Assembly: GCA_934045905.1 (NCBI GenBank)
Contig: OW203765.1
Coordinates: forward strand, 26,129,151 to 26,193,150
Direction of reading: 5' to 3'
DNA length: 64,000 nt
Origin: Leuctra nigra
Lineage: Eukaryota; Arthropoda; Insecta; Plecoptera; Leuctridae
The translations under genes and the position numbers were made by a program. Under the pieces are notes generated by a model that saw nothing but the letters and a program-made list of their open reading frames with translations, did not search any database and was not told where the DNA came from. Below are positions 1-11,918 of this stretch, piece by piece (position 1 is the stretch's first letter; each line of letters begins with the position of its first letter).

Positions 1-58
1 TGTATTACGAAACCCAACATTTTAGACTGCTTCACTTATGTGGTTTTTCTGTCTGCAG

Positions 59-121
59 TTGTTGAAAAATGCTCACGGTTATTACAATGTTATGTCCAAG
101 ATGATACCGAAAACTGATTGA
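59..121 (+). CDS. Last exon of an upstream odorant receptor gene (OR-0), partial
   Basis: The exon follows a good acceptor (tttctgtctgcag) and reads LLKNAHGYYNVMSKMIPKTD then TGA. It matches exon 7 of the four downstream receptor genes that show one, for example NAHSYYNVLTSVIPKT in OR-A. This is the conserved C-terminus of insect odorant receptors (7tm_6), the end of the last transmembrane segment. The rest of the gene lies left of the window, so integrity cannot be judged. It shows that the cluster continues upstream on the same strand. Confidence 0.8.
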   Translation: MLKNAHGYYNVMSKMIPKTD

Positions 122-1748
122 GTGTTCTTCGCGTCAATTCTGGAAACTTGTAAACATGGTTTTAGGAAGAGTAAGTAAGTAAGTAAAAGTAATTCTATAA
201 ATTAAACTTATCACACTATTATGCAGGCGCGTAAGAACTACTTTCATCATGGGGATTTTTTTTTTAAATATATCATGGGGGGTCTGGGTAGCAAGCCCCC
301 CAGTACCTAGTCCCGCCACAGGGCGTTTTTTAAAATATAAGCAATTTAAAAGTGATTCTGGGGCATTTAAATGCACAAACTGAACTGACTTGGGCGTTTT
401 TTTTTTTTAATTTCGAATATAACATTTAAATTAAATTGTTTCCAGGATCAATCTTTCCAAATTACAACATATAACCCCCCAACTTTTCCTCCCAGTTGTT
501 GCTCCACAGAGCTTGATTTTCGAATTTAAATAATTTATTGTGGCTCTGGGACGCTATACTTAATTTTTTATCGAGAATGGGGGGGGGGGGGTCAGACTGC
601 TCGAATGTGTGGGTTAGCCCCCCCCCCAACCTTTCTACGCACTATTGTATGACGGATTCGATTCCTAGAGTAATGTGCACTTTGCACAATGATTTTGCAT
701 ATTTTATTATGTAAGTCTATAAAATTACGCTTATACTTTGTCACGTAATGTTATTCTCATAAAATTCATAAGAAAATAGTTTTATCACAAGTCCAAAACT
801 ATGTGCATGTCAAGCCAAACAAGTAATATCCCTATATACATAGCTGGATAACCTATTGATTTTATCAGATTTTAAACATTGAATTCCTTGATAACTTTAA
901 ATTGACGACAAGAATGCACACTGTAAAGATGTATCAAAGAATTTAAATTTCCAGATCGAACGCCAAATCCTTGGGTTTGAAGCTGGACCATCAGCTATTG
1001 GAGCCAACACATCTCAACTCTTAGCAAGAGAGGGGGGACATTCCACTTGTCAAAATTTCCCGCCAAAAGCATATTAAATATGTTGTGATTGGTTCGAAAT
1101 GGAAGCGTTATTAAAGAAGAAAAATAGTGGGGGTAAAAGAGTGAGATGATTTTTCTCACCATTTTACTCACTATTTTATCTCACGAATAGCTAAAAGGTG
1201 ACAAAAAAGTGGGAAAGAAATGTGATTTTTTTTTCTCAGTTCTCATAGTCACTTTTTTCTCATCTCACTTTTTTCAGGAATAAGGGTCCAGGCCGGAATC
1301 ATTTCGTTTTCGTTATAGAATAAGGCTATAGCCACCTGACGCGCCAGTGTTGTAAAGACACAGTCCAAATAAAAGTTCGCTTCTTGTTCAACTCAGAGGC
1401 GCCGGAAGTCTATTTTCTCAGGGGCGGCACATTTTGCTTAGGATCTAGTAGGGTAGGGACTACATTTGTATGGGAGAAAATAATACAGTAAATGACTATG
1501 TGTGTGGGAAACACGATTGGCCAAAGAAACAATGGGGGCCTGGGGGGAGGGCCCTCCAGCACCATGCGGGTCCAGGGCGCATAGCCCCGGGAAAATTTTG
1601 AATTTCAGGAACGTATATGGTGCGTTTCTACGTGATTCCACACTGTTTAATCCTATCTTTATCTGAACAAATAAATGGACGACATCATTGGTAGGTATGG
1701 TAAATTGAATCCGAGGACTGCCAAAAAATGTTTTGATTAAAGTAACAA
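122..1748. other. Intergenic DNA between OR-0 and the OR-A block
   Basis: No credible gene is visible. The stretch is AT-rich with G- and C-homopolymer runs (about 580-592 and 619-629) and C/G-rich patches near 290-320 and 1530-1600 that look like old transposon remnants. Around 1110-1280 a short inverted arrangement of gtgaga/tctcac motifs is present. The short open frames here have no recognisable protein features. Confidence 0.5.
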
Positions 1749-1866
1749 AAAATGTGTGTGAAAAAGTGTCATGTATGACACTTTTTCACACACATTTTCA
1801 CACACAAAAAATCCGCTGTGCGGCACTTTAATGTGTATACACATTAAAATGCCGCACAGCGGATTT
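1749..1866. repeat. Two adjacent near-perfect palindromes (hairpin-type MITE or foldback remnant)
   Basis: Positions 1749-1798 form a palindrome with 23 bp arms and a 4 bp loop (tgta). Positions about 1805-1866 form a second palindrome of about 60 bp, centred on tgtatacac, with one central mismatch pair and arms containing atccgctgtgcggca. The motif cagcgattt recurs nearby (about 1981-2104), suggesting a small foldback element family. No coding capacity. Confidence 0.7.
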
Positions 1867-2760
1867 TTTTTAAATTTCTGCCCACATGGCAGGTTTCAAA
1901 TGATTTTGGTGCATTTTAATTGTAAGAAAACAAAAGTTAATCAATCACTCATATCAGGAAAGTTGATATAAATATGTCCCACAGCGATTTAGTATACTTT
2001 TAATACTCTTAAAGGCAGGAAAATGATTTTGGTGTAAAATAACAATATCAATTGAATTACGTCATAAGACTCGCACATAACAATGCCGGGCAGCGATTTT
2101 TTTTTGAAATTCAGCCCTTATCAAGTAACTTTTTAAAAATATTATGCGTTACCAGGGGGGGGCAGATTGATACTCTTGCCCCCCCTTCAGACGTCTTGGA
2201 GGGGGGGGGGGCACGTGCCCCCTCTACCCCCCCAGTTCCGGCGCCCCTGGTTCAACTTCTGTGTCACACTTCTGTGTCACACTTCTGTGTCACACTTCTT
2301 GATATAAATGAGAACATGTTTCTAAAGCCATGTACACGGTACAATTTCTTGAACAACTTCTGTGTACCACATTCGCACTTTTCATGTACAATTTTGTGTT
2401 AACACAAAGCAACGTCTTGTCACAGAACTTAAGTTCAACTTTTATATTATCATTTAAAAATGTTCTAATTTCCATTCAAGAAAGGTGACACAGAAGTTGA
2501 ACAAGAAGTTGCACCTTGTAAATTGGACTTTAATGATATAAAAGTTGAGCTCAATTTCTGTGACAAGAAGTTGCATCGTGTTAATTCAAAATTGTATAAA
2601 TAATGCGAATGTGACACAGCATTTGTTCAAGAAATTGCACCGTGTATATGGGGCTTTAGAGTAAAGCCTGATTTACATGGTACAATTTCTTATTTTCACA
2701 GAACTTGAGCTCAATGAAATGATTACCTACTTCTCTATTAGGTAAGACGGTTTCGTTTCC
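1867..2760. other. Intergenic repeat-rich stretch
   Basis: Contains a C/G-rich patch (2150-2250) and degenerate inverted copies of segments such as caatttcttgaacaa and gttcaagaaattg (2340-2700), which look like a decayed terminal-inverted-repeat element. No gene is supported. Confidence 0.4.
2255..2299. repeat. 13 bp tandem repeat, about 3.5 copies
   Basis: The unit acttctgtgtcac is repeated exactly at 2255, 2268 and 2281, followed by a partial copy. It sits at the edge of the C-rich patch. Confidence 0.75.
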
Positions 2761-2946
2761 TGTAGAGTAGGTGGCGTGTGCACTTGTGAATTGTCATATT
2801 TTATTAGTTTGATCAATAAATCCATAAAATTATAATGTGCGTTTATAATTTTGTCACCAGTTATTCCCAGCTTATGCATAAGAGAAGTATATGTACGACG
2901 AAATAAAGAATACAAATTTCTAGATCTAATAAATCTCTTGCTTATC
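2761..2946 (+). repeat. Left copy of a duplicated intergenic segment flanking OR-A and OR-B
   Basis: This segment (ggtggcgtgtgcactt onward through gcttatgcataagagaag) recurs at about 9560-9740 with small indels. Together with the following exon-2 fragment and the receptor gene it marks the left side of a block of about 7 kb that was tandemly duplicated to give OR-A and OR-B. Confidence 0.65.
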
Positions 2947-3098
2947 AAGTTACGGCAGATGAAATGTGTCTGAAGCCGTGTATGAGGTTTCTAAGAAGCC
3001 CGTCTGTTCAAAATGTGATTTTCACTGCAAGTTCTTATCCATTATTTCGTTGTAGATGAAGTTCTACTTTCATTGGAATTAAAGTGTTCTTCCCCATC

Positions 3099-3570
3099 AG
3101 GGCATATTGCGATGAGTTCAACTCCTCATCCAGATGTTCCTCTCCTTTCTCATCTCAAAAGAAATCTGTATGGACTCGACGGTTGATAAACCCACAATCC
3201 AGGAGAATAAGTGATTTCGTATTTCAAAAGACTTTAGGTATATGAAAGTCAGTCAATACCTTGCAGACCTTCCAGCATTTGCTTATTTCTACATCAAATC
3301 GGACACAAGAACTGCCCAAGACGATTCTTCTAGATGAATGTTAAATCGCTCTTCGCAAACTCTGTGAATTTCTTCCTAGCTGGAAAAGTTCCGTTCTGTG
3401 CTGAGATCTTTGAGGAAGTTACTACGAAGTATTCATCAGCGAAACATCGTAATCGGTTGATGGTGAGAAAAATGTTGAAATATCCGTATTTTATACTTGG
3501 ATTCATTGGAAACCTGTTTTGGTTCGTGTCTGAATGGTTTACACATAGCGTTTTCTTATTACCTACCTAA
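3099..3570 (+). pseudogene. Decayed odorant receptor exon-2 fragment upstream of OR-A
   Basis: From about 3260 the DNA resembles receptor exon 2: ccttccagcatttgcttatttc, cacaagaactgccca, gaagtattcatcagcgaaaca and cgtaatcggttgatggtga all align with OR-C exon 2. Frames are broken by deletions; only a 78 aa stretch (3334-3570) is open, with no proper splice junctions. A sister copy with the same lesions lies at 10728-11215, so it decayed before the A/B block duplication. No other receptor exons are seen next to it. Confidence 0.7.
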
Positions 3571-3807
3571 GTATTACATATTTTTGAAATTGAATTGGGT
3601 GTTACTTTAAGGCTGAGGTCGAGCATATTGTAGATGATTCAATATTTTTCTTTGTATTATGAATCTGAAGCAAACTTGCTTACGTAAGTTATCAATAAAT
3701 AAACAATCCAAACAAGATATAAAGAAAGTTTAAACTCGATATATTTTTGACGACTTCGATTTCTCATACATAACATTAATATTGATTTAAATTTAAATTA
3801 TATGACA

Positions 3808-3912
3808 TGACATTCGTGTACAATAAGAATGGTGAGTTTCATAAGTTTGTCACCTTGTGTGTGCCTTGGGTGTTGGATACTCTTCTCCACGTTACACTTC
3901 TTCTGATTAAAT
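3808..3912 (+). promoter_or_regulatory. Conserved 5' flank/leader of OR-A (also at 11395-11503 before OR-B)
   Basis: The roughly 100 bp before the start codon are well conserved between OR-A and OR-B (cataagtttgtcacc, tgtgtg, ttgggtgttg). A related block precedes OR-C (about 17010-17087). Conservation fits a 5' leader and core promoter, but no TATA box or start site can be assigned with confidence. Confidence 0.35.
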
Positions 3913-6900
3913 ATGCCGGGAAAATCGCAGAAGATTCGAAAACAAGACATTTTCAAACTCATCCATGAGCTCGGGTATAAAATAGGTAAGATTATAATTT
4001 TGTTATTACAATTACATTGTAATGGTATGGTAAACAGCATTTCATGGAGTTGTATTTTAACGTTATATATAAGCAATAAGGCATTTCATATCATATAGTG
4101 AGAAAACAAAGAGTTGGCGGTTTTCTATTCAATAAGCGATTCTATAAAGTTATGTAGTAAATGTATGTAGTTATTTAGTTTATTCAGTTAAGTATAGTAT
4201 TGTGTATATATTGTTTTATTATTTGAAGAGGTTAATTTGGGTTATTATGCGTATTTTATAATTTATGTATCCTGCCCCAACTCAAGTCGTTATTTAAGCT
4301 ATGTAGGGCTATCTTTTTTTATTGTGTAATTGTATTATGAACAAAAAACTACAACCAGACAAACTAAACCAACAAATTTAAATGTCTAGGGTACACTATG
4401 TTCCAAGTAAAATGCAGAAAGACTCTTTTATGGAACGATTCCAAAGTATGGCAGTAATTTGGGAACTTTGGGAACGCCCAAGTTCAGTATTCTGAGAAAC
4501 TAGCAGATATATTGAATTATTTAATCTTTTCTGAATGTGTTCATGAAAACGTACTTACAATCTATCAGAAAGGTCTTGACATCATTTCTGCCCGATACTA
4601 AATATTGATTGGGGTCCCTGCCCGTTGTAGAAAAAAACGTTTGCTTCAACATTCCCAAAATCCGAACATTGCCTCAATGATTTATTCGATTTATAATGCA
4701 ACTTTGGGAGGTGGTTTTAATACTATTTTTCTTAGATTACAATAAAAACGTGTGTGGAAATTTAAAAAAAAAATCTTAAATTTTAATAGTATACCAATAA
4801 AATACGAAACTAGGAAATCAATGTTCTTGGCTTATAACATAGAACATTTATGAAAATTTTAAGAAAAAGGTAGTTATATCCTAAAATTTAGGTATTAAAA
4901 TTACCCTCCCCCCTCTCTGTCTCAGGAATGTGCAATTACTCTGATGAAGTGAAGAAAAGTCCAATAAAACTGTTGGTATTCTTCTTCACCCGCTTTGTCG
5001 TGGTTCAGCAATGTTACGAAGCAACCTTCCAGCATTTGGCTTATTTCTACTTCAACTGGGCCACCATCAGGACACAAGAACTACCAAAAATCTTTTTTCT
5101 GATGAGTGTATCGTCGCTCTACGCGGTTCATATTGGCAATTTCTACGTAAAACAAGGAAAAATGCATTCCTTGCTGACATCTTCAGACGCCATTAATGTC
5201 AAGTACTCCTCTCAGAAAAGTCGTCATCGACGTTTGGTGAAACAAACGTCAGAACTAACTGACTTTTTTCATAAATATCTGCCATACATATACTCAGTTT
5301 TATGGTTGGGTGGAGTTGTCGTTTACTATGTTGCTCTACTTGATGAGGAGTTCTTGAACGGGTAATAACCAAATTTAGAATGTAAAGCGTAAATATGCTT
5401 GAGCGAAGAATTTAAAGAAAATCGCGATTTTAAATATTATGCAGGGACTTGTGGGCTATGAGTACATTATAAACCAGTGCTTCGAATATACCGGGTGGCC
5501 AAAAAAAAAACGTCCAATGGGCGAGACACCGCTGTGACGAAACTACTACAGATATTAGTCCGAAAATTTTACATGTTATAAAAAACATACCACTGTTTAA
5601 TACGTGAAAGTTTCAAAAACATTTCTTATGTAGGAAAAAAGTTACAGCTGTTCGAATTTGGTTGTCGAAAAATCGATTATACGGAGTTCATAAGAGCGCT
5701 TTTTCAGAAAAAGCCCAATGGCATTGACACATTTATTTTCAACACTACTATGATATCAGGTTGAAAATTTCAAATGTTATTCAAAACATATGACTTTTTA
5801 TTGTATAAAAATTTCAATACATTTGAATCAGTAGAACGAAAGTTATGGTATCTTAAAATTGAGCTTAAAAACAGAAAATACGGGTGATAATTTCACTTCT
5901 AAAATAAGCAGTGAAATAAAACTTGAGAAATTATCTCTTGTGTATTTTGCTTTTTAAGTGCAAATTCTAGATCGCATAACTATCGTTACATTGATTCAAA
6001 TAATTTGAAATTTTTACACAATCGATAGTAATATATTTTGAATAACATATGCAATTTTCAGCTTGATACCGTCTTCTGTTTTGAGTGAACAGCGTCCAGG
6101 CCATTTTACATTTTCTGGATGCGTGAATTTTGAGCTCCGTTATCGATTTTTCGACAACGAAATTCGAACAGCTGCAACTTTTTTCTATAAAAGTTATGGT
6201 GTTAAAACTTTCACACATTATACCTTTGTATGTTATTAATATTATATGAAATTTTCAGCCCGATCAGTGCAGTCGTTTCGTCACAGTAATGGCTCGCCCA
6301 TTGTGCGTTTCTTATGCGCCACCCGGTATATCATCATTGAGCACCGCAACATCACGTTGAGTGGCTATAAGAATTTAGGGTGTGATGAGGATTGTTGCCT
6401 GTGTTGAATAATGGTTTAGTAATATTTTCGGCACTTAGTGGGAAGCGCATCCGATGAAGGAGCAAAGTGTGATTGTTGTTTTTGCAACATTAGTCTTTCA
6501 AATCAACACAATTGTACTCAAATCCATTCATCGTAAGAATGACGACCTTGAAATCTCTGTCAAGCCATAGTCATTTAGCTCAATTTAGAATGTAATTTTA
6601 ATGTTTGTAAAATATATGTAATTATACTTTTAATGTCAATAAATTGTTTTTAATAGTTTCTGGATGTCAATCTAATATTAGCTTGACTTAATGTTTAAAG
6701 GTCGATGACCTCGACCGACCTTGAAATCGGATGGATTTTATATCTAACGATACACGCGCATTCAAAACTGATTCGAAAGATAGAGTATAACGAATGCAGG
6801 CATATATTTGCACCTACATAATACATTTCACTCTTTGTCTTTTGATCGCAAATTAACACAAAGTAACGTAATTTGATATCTATAAAAAATTCTTTTCAGA

Positions 6901-8246
6901 ATATACTTCCCTTTCGATGTGTCAGTATATCCTAACAGGCAATACGCCGTTCTTTTTGAGGTAGTAATGTGGATGCATGCCATGTTGCTGTTTTCTCTGG
7001 TGATGTTAGCCATATATACATGGGCATTGCACATGATTTGCCAATTCCAAGTTCTCCGCGACAAACTGTTGAATATCCGAGCGGATAGTTTGAAACATAT
7101 CAAGGCCAAGCGTCGCCGGAAGACCAGGAATATGGCCAAGAACAGTCAAACACTAGCTGAACTAAGTGTGATGGAGTTAAACCAAGAAGAAACACATATC
7201 GTGCAAGCAGACTCGTATGAGAGACCAAGGGCATGGAAAGTGATTGGAGCGCATCGGTATCCTATTAACTACAGGAATCATGATGAAGAGAAGCGTGAGC
7301 TTGACTTGGAGATGGAGAGACGTCTGAAGGAATGCATCCTGCATCATCAAGCTCTCATAGAGTGAGAACGGTTCTTCCAACTTAGTGTCTATTATTAAAA
7401 TAACTATTATTAATTGTTTGTATCATTGTTTCAGGTTATTTAACGAAGGTAATGAATTAACTCAAGCAAATATGTTGGCTTCTATTATATTCAGTATTGC
7501 TTCGTATTCACTGGCATTATCATACATTACATTGGTAATTATACAACTTTATAAGTATATGTTACAAACGTAGTAATATAATTGCTATTTCTTAGTAGTA
7601 CCTAACTATTCTTGTACTAACGAATAATTTACCGCGTTCCAGGTGGATTCGATTGATGCGATGACATGGATAATTCTTATCATTATTTTGGGCGGGGGTT
7701 CAGCGTTCGCTGTAGTCTGCTGGATATCCGACCAACTTTGTGAGGAGGTAAGAAACAATACGAAGTTACGTGTTGTGTCGTCCGTACTTTGATCTTGATT
7801 AATAAGACGTCATCACTCTTGTGATGTTTTTTGATGATGTCGATGGCTAATCAACCTGTTGTCCCGTGTTACAGAGCTCGCTAGTGAGGGAGGCTGTCTA
7901 CGGTTGTGATTGGTTCAAAGCGTCGGAAAGCTTCAAGAGATCAATGCGGATCATGATGTCGATGGCTAATCAACCTGTTGCTGCCATGGCTGCAGGTTTC
8001 ATACCGCTGTCTTTGGTGACTGTTCTTAATGTACGCTTTTGAGAATAATTTATCAACAACTTCATTTATAGGAACCACGTTATCTAGGTGCTGAATTCAT
8101 AGTAATTGCTTTGTAAATCTTTTGTTTTCCATCATACTGATTTCTTATTTCGAATGTGTCTCTATTATTATCATCAGTTTGAAGATTATGGTATCTACAT
8201 TTTCACATTTAAGATATGTATTTTTTTCTTTCTTTCTTTCTTTCTC

Positions 8247-8280
<34 letters not shown>

Positions 8281-8476
8281 TTTCTATCTTTCTATCTGAA
8301 AATCGTTACTGATTTGCTTAGAACGAAACGATTACATTTTATATAGTACTATAAATATGATCCCATGTCGTTTTGTTTTCTGCCCTCAGTTGGTGAAAAA
8401 TGCTCACAGTTACTACAACGTTCTGACCAGTGTGATACCGAAAACGGGGGTAGTTATTACACCTCTTTCTGACTAA
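3913..8476 (+). CDS. Odorant receptor OR-A (7tm_6 family), seven exons, intact
   Basis: Exons: 3913-3985, 4926-5361, 6900-7361, 7435-7534, 7643-7747, 7875-8030, 8390-8476 (TAA). All introns are GT-AG and the joined frame is open: 1419 nt, 472 aa. Seven hydrophobic segments are visible: two to three in exon 2 (LLVFFFTRFVV, IFFLMSVSSLYAVHIG, YIYSVLWLGGVVVYYVALL), one in exon 3 (MLLFSLVMLAIYTW), and one each in exons 4 (IIFSIASYSLALSYITL), 5 (WIILIIILGGGSAFAVVCW) and 6 (AAMAAGFIPLSLVTVLN). The C-terminal pattern (REAVYGCDWF, SFKRSMRIMM, NAHSYYNVL) is typical of insect odorant receptors, which form ligand-gated cation channels with a co-receptor in olfactory neuron membranes. The ligand is unknown. 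Exon 3 has a long basic intracellular loop (HIKAKRRRKTRN). The start is supported by MPGKSQK conserved in OR-B. Confidence 0.85.
5489..6328. mobile_element. Foldback MITE in intron 2 of OR-A
   Basis: The insertion has terminal inverted repeats: ccgggtggcc at the left and gccacccgg at the right, extending inward to caatgggcgag / ctcgcccattg. Longer inverted arms (about 5490-5730 versus 6110-6328) include gttgtcgaaaaatcgat and its complement. It is flanked by tata. OR-B intron 2 lacks it, so it inserted after the A/B split. No transposase is encoded. Confidence 0.8.
8222..8298 (+). repeat. (CTTT)n microsatellite in intron 6 of OR-A
   Basis: A pure to slightly interrupted tttc repeat of about 75 bp, with ctatc variants at its right end. 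It is absent from the matching intron of OR-B. Open frames across it are artefacts. Confidence 0.9.
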
Positions 8477-8543
8477 ATGTATAACATGATGGGTAAGTAT
8501 AACCTGTAAGTCAAGTATAATATCGATTGTCAACCAATTAGAG

Positions 8544-9212
8544 CGGTGGTACTCAACATAGGACCCGCGGGACTAATTTTTGTGCCCCCCCCCCCCCCCC
8601 CCCCCCTAGTTGATGTCTCAAATATACCTACTTATTCACACAATCTGTACTGTGAAAATAATATTTAAAAAAATAATGATTTCTCGTTTCATTTGAGAGA
8701 AATTTGAGAGTCGTCATGATCCACGCATCGGGATGAAAATGCGACGATAGCTAAATGTAACTTCATACTTGTTGCAATGGAAATGAAGCCTTGTACAAAT
8801 TTCGCAAATTGTAAAAGAGTGTATTGTTTTGGCGTTCGAAACATTGTTCGATTCGTTACCTATAATAAACAAGACACTGAATGAAGGCAGACTGTAGGGT
8901 GCTAGTAGGGTGCTAGCTGACTGACCCCCCACTCTACATACAAAATTAAGTTTAGCGCCCCAAAAATCACTTAAATTGCTTCAAATTCAAAAAAACGCCC
9001 TGCGGGGCAACAATTATAGGGAGTAGTTTGCTTCCGTTCGTGTATTTTAGAGCCCCAGAATCTCTTTAAATTGTTAAATTTAAAAAAGGATGAGGGAGGA
9101 ATGAACCAACCTGATGACATGAGCATTATTGTACTTATTTAAAAAGTGCGGCCCGCCAACAAAAGTAAATTTGTATTATTGGCCCGCAAGTCAAAAAGGT
9201 TGACTATTACTG
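8544..9212. mobile_element. Non-autonomous hAT-like element after OR-A
   Basis: A 669 bp insertion is bounded by the 8 bp direct repeat AATTAGAG (8536-8543 and 9213-9220). The matching site behind OR-B (ccaattagagcat, near 16690) is uninterrupted and serves as the empty site. The ends are short imperfect inverted repeats (cggtggtactcaac and gttgactattactg). An 8 bp target duplication and ends of this style are typical of hAT elements. It contains a poly-C run (about 8587-8606) and no transposase. Confidence 0.8.
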
Positions 9213-9559
9213 AATTAGAGCATTTTCTAAAGAAAGAGTTAAAGATTACTAGTGTGCAGTGTGTGAGCAAATTTCATATCGATGTATTGATTGTTGTGAA
9301 ATAGAATGTGCAGCAATGCAAATGCAGCTATAAACTACAGCTTTTGTTGATAAATATATGTTGGAATATTCAAAACTGAATAATTGAAATAAATAAAGTA
9401 AGTGGATTGGAAATGGCTGATGCCATTGCATCATGAAATGTAATTCGGTTTAATCAATAATGTTAATCAAATATTACACGTGTATACATATTTTACGCCT
9501 CAGAGGACATAAATTTGAGTTTGACATACCTACACTTTGTTTCGGTTTTGATTTCTGTG

Positions 9560-9740
9560 AGTTGGTGGCGTGTGCACTTTGTATAGTGAATTGTCATATT
9601 TAATACATGTGATCAATAAATCCATAGAATTATAATGGCGTGTATATTTGTCACCGGATGTTATTCCCAGCTTATGCATAAGAGAAGAATTGGTATGTAG
9701 TACGACGAAGTAAAGAATAAAAATGTCTAGATCTTATAAA
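9560..9740 (+). repeat. Right copy of the duplicated intergenic segment (OR-B block)
   Basis: Matches 2761-2946 and opens the OR-B block. Shortly after, 9765-9800 (aaaacgctcagtgtaacgcgttgatgagcgagcac) also matches a stretch at about 45074-45107, so pieces of this intergenic DNA are dispersed further along the cluster. Confidence 0.6.
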
Positions 9741-9914
9741 TCTCTTGATTATCAATACAAGGAAAACGCTCAGTGTAACGCGTTGATGAGCGAGCACAGA
9801 ACATGATACACGATACCCAGTCACGATAAACGATACGGTACAAGACGATTTTCTCTGCAACTTTCCAATCTCCATATAAATACTCTGGATGAATATCAGA
9901 TCCATTGTGTCGTG

Positions 9915-10727
9915 ACTTTCCTATACTTTTTCAAGCTTTTGACAAGTGACAACCCATACTAAACCCGTAAAATGACTATTAATACTTGACTGATTGGGCT
10001 TAACATGGTGTAAAATTTTAGATTATGTTGGTCTTGATCACCATGCAAAATTTGAACTTAATCGGAACAATTTGATTGTCGACCAATCAGAAGATATCAA
10101 TACTTAAACCAATTGGAGGATTTGGCCTTCGTACTGCATCCGATTTGATAGCGCTAGTTTTACTGTAAATTGTGGACCGCTTGGCTGCTCTACAGGCCTT
10201 GGAGCAGAAGCTTAAAGAAGGCAGGGATGAAAATGTAGTTAATATTTGAAGATTATGGAATAAAATGTCCCTAAAATAACAAAAACTTTTGAAAATAGCT
10301 ACAGATTAGACTGAAAATTGGCAAAAATACCTTAAATGTTGGTACCAATGACCATGCGGAAGTTTTAAGTTGGTCGGTCAATCGGGTCAAGTTTAAATTA
10401 CAAAAATCACCGGAAAAATGGTTTCAAATTTGAACCAATGGGAGGATTTGGCTGAAATTCATTATGATTGGGTACAATGTTGGTTGCAATGACTTTGCTA
10501 AATTTCAAATTGATTGGGCCAACCAATCGAAAGATAATTTTTCTAAAATTTGAACCAATCACAGGATTACATTCAAAAACTATCTCAGAGACCGCATAGA
10601 TTACGTTAGTGTGTGTGCAAAATTTCAGGTCGATTGGTTGTGCGGTTTGACCTGGGCAGTGCAGACAAAAAAAACACACACAGAGAAAGTGTCATAAGAG
10701 TACCGTGGTGACGCTCGCTACGCTCGC
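9915..10727. mobile_element. Dispersed element with internally periodic sequence, copy 1
   Basis: The segment repeats a loose phrase (accatgcaaaatttgaa, attgggccaaccaatcg, aaccaatcacaggat) and ends in gacgctcgctacgctcgc. An inverted relative with the same end lies at 13316-13760. It interrupts the exon-2 relic: sequence resumes with ccccatcagggtgtattgcg, matching ccccatcagggcatattgcg near 3096. No protein is encoded and its class is unknown. Confidence 0.6.
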
Positions 10728-11215
10728 TTTTTCCCCATCAGGGTGTATTGCGATGAGTTCAACTCCGCATCCAGATGTTCCTCTCCTTTTTCATCTCAAA
10801 AGTGAATATCAAAATCTGTTTGGACGGTTGAATATAAACCCACAGTCCAGGAGAAGAAGACTTGATTCGTGCTTTAGGTATATGAAAGTCAGTCAATAAC
10901 TTGCATACCTTCCAGCACTTATTTTATTTCTACATCAAATAGGCCCCATCAGGACACAATAACCATACCCAAGACATCGCTCTTCGCAAACTCGGTGAAT
11001 TTCTTCCTGGCTATAAAAGTTCCATTCTGTGCTGAGATTTTTTGACGAAGTTATTATGAAGTATTCATCACCGAAACAACGTATTTGGTTGATGGTGAGA
11101 AAAATGTTAAAATATCTGATTATCTCATCTCATTCATAATTCAACTTGGTTTCATCGGAAAACTGATTTGGTTCGTGTCTGAACGGTTTACACATTGCGT
11201 TTTCTTATTACCTAA
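10728..11215 (+). pseudogene. Decayed odorant receptor exon-2 fragment upstream of OR-B
   Basis: Sister of the fragment at 3099-3570, with the same broken exon-2 homology (cttcgcaaactcggtgaatttc, gaagtattcatcaccgaaaca, ttggttgatggtgag) and further indels. No usable reading frame. Confidence 0.7.
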
Positions 11216-11918
11216 GTATTACATATTTTTTAAATTGAATTGGGTGTTACTTTAAGGCTGAGGTCGAGCATATTGTATATTATGGCATATATTATGAGTC
11301 CGAAGAAACTTGCTTACGTAAGTTATCAATAAATAAACAAGCCAAACAAAGCTATAAAGAAAGGATAAACTCGATTTTGACGACTTCGATTTCTCATACA
11401 AATATAATATATGAGAATGGTGAGTTTCATAAGTTTGTCACCTTGTGTGTGCTTTGGGTGTTGATGGATACTCATCTCTACGTTACACTTCTTCAGATTA
11501 AATATGCCGGGAAAATCGCAGAAGATTCGAAACCAAGACATTTTCAAACTCATTCATGAGCTTATGTATAAAATAGGTAAGATTGTAATTTTGTTATTAC
11601 AATTACATTGTAATGGTGGTTTACAGCATTTAAACCTTTATTTGGGTATGTGGGCATCAGTTAATTTTTTATTGTATAATTGTGTTTAGTGTATGAACAA
11701 AACGAATATGGACGAACGAATTAAACTAACGAATTTAAACTGATTCAAAAATTCAAATATTCAAAGATTTATTATTATAGATTAGTTCCAAGTAAAACGC
11801 ACGAGTCGAAAGTATGGTAGTAAAAAGGAAACTTTGGAATACGCCTTAGTTCAGTATTCTGAGAAACTGGCAGAAATATTGAATTATTTAATCTTTTTTG
11901 AATGTGATGAAAACATCA

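Noticed and set aside
4928..5365. Exon-2 open frames as separate intronless genes
   Set aside because: They start at the acceptor and end at a donor (GG|GT), and the next exon continues the receptor in frame.
8106..8346. Two overlapping open frames rich in Phe/Leu/Ser
   Set aside because: They translate the (CTTT)n microsatellite in an intron of OR-A.
3913..8476. OR-A as the co-receptor Orco, given its length of about 470 aa
   Set aside because: The C-terminal motifs are those of divergent specific receptors, and Orco is single-copy, not a member of a tandem cluster.
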